Source: Flavobacterium sp. UMI-01
GTDB lineage: Bacteria; Bacteroidota; Bacteroidia; Flavobacteriales; Flavobacteriaceae
DNA length: 64,000 bases
Assembly (NCBI RefSeq): GCF_019656315.1
Contig: NZ_BPLU01000073.1
Location: 1 to 64,000 of the forward strand
Direction: 5' to 3'
Under the pieces are notes generated by a model. The model had not been told where the DNA came from. It saw nothing but the letters and a program-made list of their open reading frames with translations, and did no database searches. The position numbers were made by a program, and so were the translations under genes. Position 1 is the first letter of the stretch, and each line of letters begins with the position of its first letter. This document shows, one piece after another, positions 1 to 9,900 of the stretch.

Positions 1-92
1 AGAGCGCAATTTAGAGGTGTTAGAAAAATTGATTTTTTCCTGTTTAGATTATCCAATCTTTTTGCCTAATCCCCAACTTTTGAACTTGATCC
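1..92 (+). mobile_element. 3' end of an ISL3/ISAon1-like insertion sequence
   Basis: Frame 1 on the plus strand reads RAQFRGVRKIDFF and runs on to a stop at 67-69. This is the familiar C-terminus of ISL3/ISAon1-type transposases of Bacteroidota. The rest of the gene lies outside the window. The 22 bases after the stop (71-92) probably contain the right end of the element, because at 93 the sequence switches abruptly to an oppositely oriented transposase fragment. The family call is from memory of the motif; the exact right terminus is inferred. Confidence 0.7.
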
Positions 93-274
93 CTAAATTG
101 CGCTCTAAAAGCTTTAATTTTTGCATTGAAAGACTCCGCTGAAGCATTTGTACTTCTATTATCAAAGTAGTTTAGTATTGATTGGTAATTAATCTTTATT
201 GTATTGAGGACAATGTTGAAGTTTTCAAACCCCGATTCTTCTATTTTTCTATACCAATGTGCTAATTTCTGCAT
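93..274 (-). pseudogene. Truncated ISL3/ISAon1-like transposase fragment, inverted relative to the element at 1-92
   Basis: Reading the minus strand from 274 gives a C-terminal transposase segment that includes NRSTNASAESFNAKIKAFRA, the most conserved stretch of ISAon1-type (DDE, ISL3-like) transposases. Homology stops after RAQFR at 93; the codons after that are antisense to the end of the other transposase copy, so the last 17 or so residues are missing. The N-terminal two thirds are absent too. Bases 93-106 are the exact reverse complement of 1-14, because both copies encode RAQFR there. It is a remnant, not a functional gene. Confidence 0.75.
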
Positions 275-405
275 AGCAACATTTTTATACGTTTGCGTAG
301 CTCATCGTGATAATACTTTTTAATTAGAATTTCAATTTTTTCAAATTATTTTTTTGCATTTAGATATTATAATACCAATAAATTTTTATAGTAATAAAAA
401 ATACT

Positions 406-436
406 TATATTTGGTACGCCAATTTGGTACACCAAA
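406..436 (+). promoter_or_regulatory. Promoter -7 box fused to two GntR-type operators upstream of the alginate lyase operon
   Basis: TATATTTG at 406-413 fits the Bacteroidota -7 consensus TAnnTTTG. Its last three bases are the start of TTGGTACGCCAA (411-422), followed directly by TTGGTACACCAA (424-435). Both are variants of TTGGYRCRCCAA, also present before susC and before the GntR gene of this locus. FadR-subfamily regulators commonly bind short palindromes of this kind. The placement on the -7 box suggests repression. The binding protein is inferred to be the GntR at 11760-12470. Confidence 0.7.
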
Positions 437-559
437 ATTATATTTATTTACGTTGATTTTTTAATTCAAATTTTGTTTGGATTTATTTTCGATGTGGTGG
501 TGATTCGCTTACGGGCGGTCTTTGCGATTTTAAATAATATAAATGAAAATATAAATAAA

Positions 560-1618
560 ATGTTTACTAAATTTTTTAAAGTATCAATATATCCGTTGCT
601 ATTGATTTGTTCAGCACTAGTATTACAAAGCTGTTTCCATGTAGTTAAAAAAACTACTGATGAAAGCGTAAAAAGTGTACGCTATCCCAGTGATGTTATT
701 CCGTTTATGAATGAATGGAGTATTCTTTTAGGAGATGGAACAAAAACAAATGAAGTAGTCAATTTTGAAAAAAATGATTTTTTTTATGTATCAAAGGATA
801 GTAAAACGAATTGGGTAGTCTATAAAACGCCTAATTCAGGGATTACTTCAAGGACTTCTCATAATACAAGAACAGAATTAGGACAATTGAAGCATTGGGT
901 ACCTGAAACGGGAGGTAAATTAACTGGTACATTAAAAGTAATGCATGTTTCGACTTCTGGCGATGCAAGAGTTGCTGCTTCCTACTCAGTAGTAGTAGGG
1001 CAAATTCACAGTGATGAAGGGCATGAAAATGAACCTTTAAAAATTTTTTATAAAAAATTTCCTGGGCACAAAAAAGGTTCTGTTTTTTGGAACTATGAAA
1101 TAAATACGGAGGGTGATAATTCCAAAAGATGGGATTATTCCACGGCTGTTTGGGGTAATGACATGTCAGTCGTGGGGCCAAGTACAACAGTATTTCCTGA
1201 AGAACCTAAAGAAGGAATTGAACTAGGAGAGGAATTCAGTTATGAAATAAATGTTTATAAAGGAATTATGTATCTCACTTTTACAAGCAAAGGTCATAAA
1301 ACTGTGAAATTTACAAAAAATTTATTAAAATCTGATTTTTCATCTCGTTCTAATATACCGCAACAAATATTGACATTGTACGCTCCAATAGGTCGTGACG
1401 GTATCGAACGTGAAAACGCTTATGCTGGTGAATTACAGTATTTCAAACAAGGTGCTTATAATCAAACGAATGGAAAGTCTCCAGAAGAAAATATAGTTTG
1501 GAATACAGGGTCAGAAACTTATGGTGGTGATATTGCGAAACAATATGCGAATGGATGCTATACAGAAGTATGGTTTAGAGAAGCAAGTGTAGGGCTGGGT
1601 ACTATACCAAAATATTGA
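560..1618 (+). CDS. PL7-family alginate lyase, lipoprotein
   Basis: Predicted to cleave alginate by beta-elimination at the cell surface or in the periplasm. I start at 560 because MFTKFFKVS opens a signal peptide with lipobox LQSC (Cys25); the longer frame from 473 would bury it. That gives 352 residues. The three PL7 signatures are present: RTELG (104-108), QIH (148-150) and YFKQGAYNQ (from about 294), which carry the catalytic Arg, Gln/His and Tyr. It is the first gene of the alginate operon; 56 bases separate it from the kinase/dehydrogenase fusion. Two operators overlap its promoter at 406-436. PL7 can prefer M or G blocks; specificity cannot be read here. Confidence 0.88.
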   Translation: MFTKFFKVSIYPLLLICSALVLQSCFHVVKKTTDESVKSVRYPSDVIPFMNEWSILLGDGTKTNEVVNFEKNDFFYVSKDSKTNWVVYKTPNSGITSRTSHNTRTELGQLKHWVPETGGKLTGTLKVMHVSTSGDARVAASYSVVVGQIHSDEGHENEPLKIFYKKFPGHKKGSVFWNYEINTEGDNSKRWDYSTAVWGNDMSVVGPSTTVFPEEPKEGIELGEEFSYEINVYKGIMYLTFTSKGHKTVKFTKNLLKSDFSSRSNIPQQILTLYAPIGRDGIERENAYAGELQYFKQGAYNQTNGKSPEENIVWNTGSETYGGDIAKQYANGCYTEVWFREASVGLGTIPKY

Positions 1619-1674
1619 TTAAATTCTGTTGGTTTACTATAGCAGTGAGTAAAGTTTTTTAATATTTCATAAAT

Positions 1675-3558
1675 ATGAATAATGTAATCTTTATAATGGG
1701 AGTTTCAGGTTGTGGAAAGAGCTCTATTGGGCAATTATTATCACAACGATTAAAAATTCCATTTTTTGATGGTGATGATTTTCATCCGCAGTCCAATATA
1801 GATAAAATGAGTAGTGGTAAGCCACTTAATGATGAAGATCGCCATGAATGGTTGGTTACACTTAATGAATTGGCTAAACAGCAATTACCCAAAAATAGTT
1901 GCGTTATAGCTTGTTCGGCATTAAAAAAAAAGTACAGAGATTTATTAAGTACAGAAATCAAAAATCAAGTAAAATGGGTTCATCTTTCAGGAAGTTTTAA
2001 TCAAATTATAGAGCGAATAAACAGAAGAGAAAATCACTTTATGCCTGCAGATTTATTACAATCTCAGTTTGATGCTTTAGAGATTCCTGAACATGCTTTA
2101 GAGGTAAATATTAGTATGCAACCAGAGGAAATTGTAAATAAGATAGTAGAGACTATAGAAATGAAATCAGAATTTGGATTATTTGGATTAGGAGTTATGG
2201 GGAAGAGTTTAAGTAGAAACTTGGCTCAAAAAGGGTTTGCTATTTCTTTATTTAATCGAGAAGTAAAAGGAATTGAGGAAGATGTTGCTGTCAATTTTAA
2301 AAATAATCATAAAGAACTTGAAACTGCACAACCATTTTCAGACATAAAAGCATTTGTTAATTCACTACAAACTCCAAGGAGAATTATGCTTATGGTAAAT
2401 GCAGGTAAGATTACGGATAGTGTTATAGAAGATTTAATTCCTCATTTGACCGAGGGAGATATTTTGATTGATGGTGGTAATTCAAATTATTTAAAAACAA
2501 AAGAACGTTACGATTATCTCAAAGCAAAGAACATCCATTTTATTGGAGTAGGTGTGTCAGGTGGAGAAGAGGGGGCTCTCAAAGGACCTTCTATTATGCC
2601 AGGTGGGAATAAAGAAATTTATAATTTAGTAAAACCTTATTTAGAAAGTATTGCCGCCAAAGACGCTAAGAATTTACCATGCTGTACTTATATAGGAGAA
2701 GAAGGTAGCGGTCATTTTGTAAAAATGGTTCATAATGGTATTGAGTATGTTGAGATGCAATTATTGGCTGAAGTTTATAGTATTCTAAAACTCGCGGGTA
2801 ACAACCCAGATAAAATTGCTACTATTTTAGAATCATGGAAATCAAAGGCAGATAGTTATTTATTAGGAATTACGGTTGATATTCTGAGAAAAAAAGAGGG
2901 TGATGATTGGTTAGTAAATAAGATTGTTGATAAAGCAGGTAACAAAGGAACTGGAAATTGGACGACTATTGCCACAGCTGAATTGGGAGCCCCAAGTACA
3001 CTAATTGCATCTGCATTATTTGCACGATATACATCTTTTTATAAAGAGGAAAGACTTTTGGCTAGCGAAAATTATGATATACAACCGTCTGTTATAAATT
3101 TAGATGTGGAAGCTGTTTTAGATGCCTATCAGTTTGCTAGAATAATAAATCATTTTCAAGGTTTGAAATTGATTTCTGAAGCAGGAAAGGCTTATGGGTG
3201 GAATTTGAATCTAAGTGAATTAGCTCGAATTTGGACGAATGGATGTATTATTAAATCGGATTTTATGGCTGAATTAATTGATGTTTTGAAAAAAGATGAT
3301 AATATTTTAAAACACCAAACCATTATTAATCAACTTAAGTTGTTAAAACCTTCAATTAATAAAGTAGTAGCACAATGCGTTTTGAGTGAGTTAGCAGTTC
3401 CGTGTTTAAGTGATGCCGTTCATTTTTTTAATAGCTATACTACAGCAAATTCATCGGCAAATATTATACAAGCACAACGCGATTATTTTGGAGCACATAC
3501 CTATCAACGAAACGATGATGCTTCTGGCAAATTTCATCATACCAACTGGCAACATTGA
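1675..3558 (+). CDS. Fused gluconokinase / 6-phosphogluconate dehydrogenase
   Basis: Two enzymes of consecutive steps in one 627-residue chain. Residues 1-162 are a GntK-type kinase: P-loop GVSGCGKSS at 9-17, then the FFDGDDFHP substrate segment. From Met163 follows a full-length decarboxylating 6-phosphogluconate dehydrogenase: dinucleotide motif GLGVMG, the 6PGDH signature GVSGGEEGALKGPS, and the catalytic KMVHNGIEY segment. Together they would turn gluconate into 6-phosphogluconate and then ribulose-5-phosphate with NAD(P)H. The dehydrogenase part is close to the usual 465-470 residues, so the fusion is complete and not a broken pair. Its place between two alginate lyases is odd, since alginate breakdown normally ends in KDG, not gluconate. 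No stop or frameshift lies in the linker. Confidence 0.88.
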   Translation: MNNVIFIMGVSGCGKSSIGQLLSQRLKIPFFDGDDFHPQSNIDKMSSGKPLNDEDRHEWLVTLNELAKQQLPKNSCVIACSALKKKYRDLLSTEIKNQVKWVHLSGSFNQIIERINRRENHFMPADLLQSQFDALEIPEHALEVNISMQPEEIVNKIVETIEMKSEFGLFGLGVMGKSLSRNLAQKGFAISLFNREVKGIEEDVAVNFKNNHKELETAQPFSDIKAFVNSLQTPRRIMLMVNAGKITDSVIEDLIPHLTEGDILIDGGNSNYLKTKERYDYLKAKNIHFIGVGVSGGEEGALKGPSIMPGGNKEIYNLVKPYLESIAAKDAKNLPCCTYIGEEGSGHFVKMVHNGIEYVEMQLLAEVYSILKLAGNNPDKIATILESWKSKADSYLLGITVDILRKKEGDDWLVNKIVDKAGNKGTGNWTTIATAELGAPSTLIASALFARYTSFYKEERLLASENYDIQPSVINLDVEAVLDAYQFARIINHFQGLKLISEAGKAYGWNLNLSELARIWTNGCIIKSDFMAELIDVLKKDDNILKHQTIINQLKLLKPSINKVVAQCVLSELAVPCLSDAVHFFNSYTTANSSANIIQAQRDYFGAHTYQRNDDASGKFHHTNWQH

Positions 3559-3600
3559 TTGACTACATAACTACCAAAAAACTAACCAAACCATGAATTT

Positions 3601-3816
3601 ATGTCGGAATCAAAATCTTTGAAGGACAATTCCTTTTTTCAATCGGGAACTTTAGATACTAGTTCGCGACAGTTTAGCGTAGCCAGATTTATGGCCAATT
3701 TAGTTGCTTTACTTATACCCATATTTGGTGCAAAACTTATTGAGATGCAAAACATGTTACACGTATTTAATGTGTTTGTATTGTCATTAGTATTTATTGG
3801 AATCTTAACCTTTTAG
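3601..3816 (+). CDS. Small hypothetical membrane protein in the alginate operon
   Basis: A 71-residue frame, 42 bases after the fusion gene and 117 before the PL6 lyase. Residues 1-25 are polar and the rest is hydrophobic, with one or two possible membrane segments around 30-44 and 50-70. I do not recognise the family. It could be a real small protein of the operon or the N-terminal stub of a decayed transporter; the sequence after its stop (3817-3933) shows no continuation in another frame that I could identify. Confidence 0.4.
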   Translation: MSESKSLKDNSFFQSGTLDTSSRQFSVARFMANLVALLIPIFGAKLIEMQNMLHVFNVFVLSLVFIGILTF

Positions 3817-3933
3817 TTATATATTTTTAGTTGTCGGTCTCCAAGCAGAAAACTTCTTATAATACTAAATATTTGTATCGAGGAAACTATTTGTTGTTGT
3901 CAAACTACCTAGAAAACCAAAAAAACCATAATT

Positions 3934-6276
3934 ATGAATAAATTATTTAACCGTATATCAAGTGCTTTACTAATTCTAGTAATGACATTATCTTGTGTAA
4001 GTGGAATTGCACATGCGAATAACTTGGTAAGAAATATTTCAGAATTTAATAATGCAGTATCCAAAGCGAAACCAGGTACTACAATTGTCTTAGCCAATGG
4101 TGTTTGGAAAGACGTTGAGTTGGTTTTTGAAGGACGTGGAACTAAAGAAAAACCAATTACGCTCACTGTTCAAGAAAAAGGAAAAGTAACTTTAGAAGGA
4201 GCGTCAAATCTTCAAATAGCAGGAGAATATTTAATTGTAGAAGGATTGGTTTTTATTAACGGATATACGCCAACCAATGCTGTTATTTCTTTTAGAAAAA
4301 ATGAAAAAGAATTAGCTAATAATTGCCGATTGACCCAATGTGTGATTGATAATTATAATAATCCAGAACGCCAATTTCAAGATTATTGGGTTACCATTTA
4401 TGGAAAAAATAATCGAGTAGATCACAACCATATTGTAGGGAAAAAGAATTTAGGCGTTACGATGATTGTTGGATTAGATACGCCTGAAAGCATTGCAAAC
4501 AATCATAAAATTGATCATAATTATTTTGGACCTCGTCCTACCTATGGTAATAATGGAGGAGAAACCTTAAGAATTGGTACAAGCCACAATGCATCCGAGA
4601 ATTCTAATACCTTAGTAGAGTCCAATTATTTTGACAGATGTAATGGAGAACATGAAATTATTTCGAACAAATCTTGTCAAAATACGTTTAAGTATAATAC
4701 CTTTTTTGAGTGCACAGGAACATTAACGATGCGTCATGGTAATGAAACCTTGGTAGATGGAAATGTGTTTATAGGTAACGGAAAACCGAGTACAGGAGGA
4801 GTTCGTGTCATCAATGAGAAACAAACCGTAATTAATAATTATCATATAGGTTTAACGGGGTATCGTTTTAGAGGTGCTTTTGTAATGATGAATGGAGTGC
4901 CAAATTCGCCACCAAATCGTTATGTTCCAGTTACAGATTCTAAAGTAAATAACAATGTCTTTATCAACTGTGACCATATTCAATTGTGTGCCGGTAATGA
5001 TGCTGAGAGAAGTCAAGCGCCTCGAAATTCAGAAATTTCAGGGAATATTTTTTATCATGATAGTAAAAAAAATCTTTTTACGGTTTATGATGATATTAGT
5101 GGAGTGACTTTTAAAAACAATATTTTAGGGCAAAACTTAACAACGGAGTTTAAAAACGGATTTAAAAATGCTGCTATCGAATTAGTAAAAAACAAACAAG
5201 GATTTTTAATTCCTAAATCGGATAAAATAAAGTTTGAGATTTCAATTAGTCCAAATATTGCTACTAAAGAAAATACAGGAGTAGCATGGTACTCCAAAAA
5301 AGACAAAGATGTAGTTTTAAATTCAGGTAATTTATTAAAAGCAAAACCAGGAATCAACACACTGTTTGATACTGCCGAAAACTCAAAACCAGGAGATGTT
5401 ATAGAGTTAACCTCTGGAGAAACCTATTTATTAACAAAAGTGGTAAATGTGAAACATCCACTTACATTTAAAACATCTGGAAAAGATAAAGCTACTGTTT
5501 TGTTTGAGCGCATGATGGCCTTTGAAATACAAAATGGAGGTATGTTGTCTTTAGAGAATATTAAATTCGACGGAGCGAGTTCACCTGATTATGCGGGGAA
5601 TTCCGTAATCAGTACCAGTAATAAATCAATGACAGAAAACTATAAATTGTTTATTGATAATTGTGATTTCGAAAACTTTGTTGTAAACCATTCTTTTGAT
5701 GTATTAAGAGTTGCAAAAGGGACATTTGCTGATACCATTAGTGTTCAAAATTCAAGATTCAAAAACATTACAGGTCATATCGCAGCTTTGGATACTGAGA
5801 CAGATGATATTGGAGCTTACAATGTGGAATATTTTATAATGAAAAACAATAGTTTTAAAGACGTTCAAGGAACCGCATTAAGACTTTACAGAGGAGGAAA
5901 AGACGAAAGTACATTTGGGCCTTTTTTAGAAATGGATCACAATGTTTTTGATAATGTAGGTTTAGGTAGTAAGAATAAATATGAAGCTGCAATCTCACTA
6001 TATGGTGTTCAAGTAATTGGTGTTCAGAATAATATTTTTAATAAAACTAAAGGTTTAAAAATGCACTTAGTTGTGGGGGAGCCAATAGTCAATATTTTAA
6101 ATAATAATTTTTATCAATCGGATGAACTCAGTGTAACGGGTGATGAAAAATACAATGTTCAAAATCTTTGGACATTTAATCCAGAATTTGATGGAACTTC
6201 ATTTAAGTTATTAAAAAATTCACCACTAAAAGGAAAAGGTACTGATTCATTAGACTTAGGGATATTAGATGAATAA
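3934..6276 (+). CDS. PL6-family alginate lyase with two beta-helix domains
   Basis: Secreted polysaccharide lyase, chondroitinase B fold, predicted to cleave alginate oligomers. A signal peptide ends near AHA (residue 28). The N-terminal parallel beta-helix (about 30-430) holds the PL6 catalytic pair: Lys246 in EIISNKSCQN and Arg267 in TLTMRHGN, plus the conserved GGETLRIGTS. A second right-handed helix (about 460-780) follows. This two-domain layout and the length of 780 match the AlyGC type, which releases monomers exolytically; that activity is an inference from layout. It probably completes the operon that starts with the PL7 gene, giving endo and exo lyases in one transcript. No lipobox is seen, so it is likely periplasmic. 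Confidence 0.88.
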   Translation: MNKLFNRISSALLILVMTLSCVSGIAHANNLVRNISEFNNAVSKAKPGTTIVLANGVWKDVELVFEGRGTKEKPITLTVQEKGKVTLEGASNLQIAGEYLIVEGLVFINGYTPTNAVISFRKNEKELANNCRLTQCVIDNYNNPERQFQDYWVTIYGKNNRVDHNHIVGKKNLGVTMIVGLDTPESIANNHKIDHNYFGPRPTYGNNGGETLRIGTSHNASENSNTLVESNYFDRCNGEHEIISNKSCQNTFKYNTFFECTGTLTMRHGNETLVDGNVFIGNGKPSTGGVRVINEKQTVINNYHIGLTGYRFRGAFVMMNGVPNSPPNRYVPVTDSKVNNNVFINCDHIQLCAGNDAERSQAPRNSEISGNIFYHDSKKNLFTVYDDISGVTFKNNILGQNLTTEFKNGFKNAAIELVKNKQGFLIPKSDKIKFEISISPNIATKENTGVAWYSKKDKDVVLNSGNLLKAKPGINTLFDTAENSKPGDVIELTSGETYLLTKVVNVKHPLTFKTSGKDKATVLFERMMAFEIQNGGMLSLENIKFDGASSPDYAGNSVISTSNKSMTENYKLFIDNCDFENFVVNHSFDVLRVAKGTFADTISVQNSRFKNITGHIAALDTETDDIGAYNVEYFIMKNNSFKDVQGTALRLYRGGKDESTFGPFLEMDHNVFDNVGLGSKNKYEAAISLYGVQVIGVQNNIFNKTKGLKMHLVVGEPIVNILNNNFYQSDELSVTGDEKYNVQNLWTFNPEFDGTSFKLLKNSPLKGKGTDSLDLGILDE

Positions 6277-6985
6277 TTTATTTTGAAAAAATTAAATTCA
6301 GTTTGATGTAAAAGTGAATTGAAGCAATCATATATGTTAAAATTTTCTAAAAATAAAATAAAAATATTCTTAACAAAATGAAATTAAAAATTAACTGTTG
6401 TTTATGGACTCTTAATTACCAAAATTGCATAAATACATTGCCTAATAATTAAAAACGTTAAAAGCTTCTTTTAATCATATTGCTAGAATTTTCATTTTAT
6501 AATGTCTGATTTTCAATAATTTAATTAATTTTTTGTTTTAAAAGTTTTCAGATAACATTTTTTGTAAGAATATATATTTTTTTTAAAATAAAAGCAAACT
6601 GATTTTTTTTATAACACAATTAAATCCTTAAAAAGTTTTTTTATAACATTTTTTTAACATAAATTTGGAAAATATGAATTGGCGCACCAATTTGTGTTTT
6701 TACAAAATAACTAACCTAACTTAATTAAACTAAATCATTTATGAAAATTAAACCAATTTAAAAAACGATAGATATTTGTCTATCTAAAAAACTTCTTCTT
6801 CTTTTTTGAAGTGAAAATTTGACCTCTTATACTAACTAATCAACAAGCTTTTTTTAAAATAATCTAGTGTTATTTAATTTAAAGTAATAGTGATTCCGGT
6901 TGGTAATGAACGAGATGTTTTCATCTCTAAAACAATGTAAACTAACACATTGATTAAATTTTCAATTAACTAAACCAATTAACAA
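6277..6985. other. 709-bp AT-rich intergenic region carrying the susC promoter
   Basis: No ORF of note on either strand. It contains a -7-like TAAATTTG at 6660-6667 and the operator at 6679-6690, leaving an untranslated leader of about 310 bases before susC. The leader has a short self-complementary run (6791-6812, AACTTC...GAAGTG). No terminator with a clear U-run is evident after the PL6 gene. Confidence 0.5.
6660..6690 (+). promoter_or_regulatory. susC promoter with GntR-type operator just downstream
   Basis: TAAATTTG (6660-6667) fits the -7 consensus, predicting a start near 6673. TTGGCGCACCAA at 6679-6690, extended to the palindrome AATTGG-n4-CCAATT at 6677-6692, would then lie at about +6 to +17, where a bound repressor would block elongation. 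The same 12-mer occurs exactly at 11729-11740 before the regulator gene. No convincing -33 TTG was found at the right distance. Confidence 0.6.
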
Positions 6986-9900
6986 ATGAATTTTAAAACG
7001 AAACTAATTTTAATGCTAGTATTGATATTCAATATATCAATATTTGCACAAGAAGGGTATATAATATCTGGAACAGTAATGGATGAAGCAAATATGCCAA
7101 TTCCAGGTGCTAATGTTGTTATAGAAAAAACGGCAAAAGGAGCTTCCACTGACTTTGATGGGAAATTTCAATTGAGTGCCAAAAAAGGTGATGTGCTAAT
7201 TGTATCTTATATAGGGTATGTTAAACAATCTATTACAATATCAAATCAAAAAACGCTTAATGTAATTTTAAAAGAAGATGCTAAGACACTTGATGAAGTA
7301 GTAGTTGTAGGGTATGGAACAAGAAAAAAATCACATCTTACTGGAGCTATTGCTAAAATAGGAGGTGATGATGTTGCAGCAGTTCAAGCAACCCGTGTTG
7401 ATGAAGCTTTGGCAGGTAAATTATCTGGGGTAAGAATTCAAAATCAAGATGGGGCACCAGGTTCTGACCCAAAAATTCAAATTAGAGCAGCATCCTCTGT
7501 TAATGGTAGTTCAAACCCATTAGTTGTTGTGGATGGTTATCCAATTTCAGGAAGCATTGCCACAATCAATCCGAACGATATTGAAAGTATGGAGGTTCTT
7601 AAAGATGCTGCCTCTGCTGCTATATATGGTTCTAGGGGAGCCAATGGGGTAATTTTGGTAACCACCAAAAAAGGAAAAGCTGGAAAACCTAGTTTTAGTT
7701 ATAATACTTATATTAGTACATCGAGTAGATATGTTAAGGATAATGTACAAATGACAGCAGGAGAATGGGCTAATAAATTAGAAACAAATATTGCTAACAG
7801 TACTTATGATGTTTCGGAAGTAGATTCTCGTCTTGTGAATTTTAGGATTAATGCTTTTAAAAATGCACCTGATGTTGTTGCGGTTGAGGATTGGCTTTTC
7901 AGAAACGGAAGTAGTGTTAATCACGATTTCAGTATTAGTGGAGGAACTGAGGATGTAAAATATTTTTCATCATTAGGTTATCAAAAAACAGATGGTATTG
8001 TAATCACTCAAGGTTTTGAAAAAATTAATGCACGTATGAATGTTGATGCCAAATTAGGTGATAAATTCAAAACGGGGTTAAGTTTTAATGGGTTTACATC
8101 CAAGAGAGATATTGTAGGATGGGATATGAGGGATCTTATTAGAGCTTACAACATATCACCAATTTACCATACGGCGGCTTCTATTGCTTTCGTGAAACAA
8201 TTGGATGCACAAAGAGCTGCTTTAGCACTTGCAGGTGTACCTGGTTTAAGTAATACTTTTGACTCAGGATATAGAGCTGGGGCGAATTCTCCATTCAATA
8301 AAAGCATTAATACCTTACAGCCAGGAATGACAGCTCAAGACTGGCACTATGGTAGAGTTGGGAATGGAATTGGAGGTACAGGTGATGCAGGTCCTGCTAC
8401 AAAATTAGATAACACTGATCGTTATCAAAAAACCTATTTTGCTAACATTAATACTTATTTGCAATATAGTCTTTTAGAAGGTCTGAATTTAAAAACGGTT
8501 CTAGGAGCTGATTTGAATGATGTTCAAGATTATTATTGGAGAGGTTTGGAGTCAGATTCTCAGGCACGTACTAATCAAACTAATTTGGATCAAACAGAAT
8601 TAAAACAATCTTCAGTATTGAGTGAAACTACTCTGAGTTATGCCAAAGAAATTGGAAAACATGAGATTTCTGCTGTAGCTGGGGTCGAATTTCAAAGTAT
8701 TTATTACAAAGGACTTGCTTTAATGGGAACTAATGTTCCATTTAGCGACATTATTGATTACAGTCTGTTTAATCCGTCGGATATAACAGTAAGAGAACGA
8801 GACGAAACTATAGTAAGGAAAAGTGTCTTTGGAAGGGTTAATTATGCTTACGATGATCGTTATTTAGCTTCGGTATCATTAAGAAGAGACGGCGATTCTC
8901 GTTTTGGGGCTAATAAAAAATACCAAACCTTTCCAGCTGTTTCCTTAGGGTGGAATGTGCATAAGGAGTCATTTTACAAATCAGAATTATTGAGTTTAGT
9001 AAAACTAAGATTTAGTAGAGGTTCTTTAGGAACTACTTCGGATTTAGGTGCTTATAATTCATTAAGTCTTCTACGTCCTCAAGCAACTGTGTTTGGAACA
9101 GGATTTTTAATTCCTAGCGACGTTGCAAATGCCGATTTAACTTGGCAAACCAATACCGAAACTAACTTTGGTGTTGACTTAGGATTAAATAATAACCGTT
9201 TTAGATTGAGTGTAGATTACTATACTTCGGATATTAAGGATATCTTGATTAATCAAAGTGTGTCAGAAGTACTTGGTACACCTTCAATACGTCTTAATTC
9301 AGGTGACGTAAGGAGTTCTGGATTAGAGTTTGAATTTTCTGCGGGTGTTTTGAATAGCAAAGATTTCACTTGGGATGTATCGGCTAATTTATCAACAGTT
9401 AATACTAAAATTACAGATTTAGGTGGTTTGGATGAATTACCTCGACAAATTTATGGTCAGAGTGGTAGAGGTCCTGTTTTTAGAAATTATGTTGGAGGAG
9501 GAATTGGTGAAATGTGGGGTGTACAAACTCTAGGGCAAGTTGAAGATAAATACATAAAAGATCCTACTATAGTGATTGGTTTAAATAGTTCTGCATTTTA
9601 CGTAAAAGATCAACAATCGCCTGGAGAGCCTGGCTATGGGGTAATTGATAAGACAAAAACTGTTGATGAAGGTGGAGATTTGGTTAAAATTGGTCAAAAT
9701 GCACCTGATTTTTATTGGGGATTGAACAGTTCCATGAAATATAAAGATTTTGACTTTTCATTTCAGTTGCAAGGTTCGCAAGGGGGAGATGTTTGGAATG
9801 TTGACCCAATTTATTGGAATTCTGAATTTGGTAATAGATTGAGAACAAGTTTTGATGCGGATAAAAATGGTAAAGCAGATCACAATGGGGAGTTTTATTT

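Noticed and set aside
473..559. Earlier start for the PL7 lyase at 473
   Set aside because: It would place 29 residues ahead of a standard lipoprotein signal peptide and hide the lipobox.
843..1187. Antisense frame in the PL7 lyase gene
   Set aside because: It lies wholly inside a well-supported gene and has no domain-like features.
9270..9283. TTGGTACACC within susC as a fifth operator
   Set aside because: Only the left half and centre match, the right arm is lost, and it lies inside a coding region.
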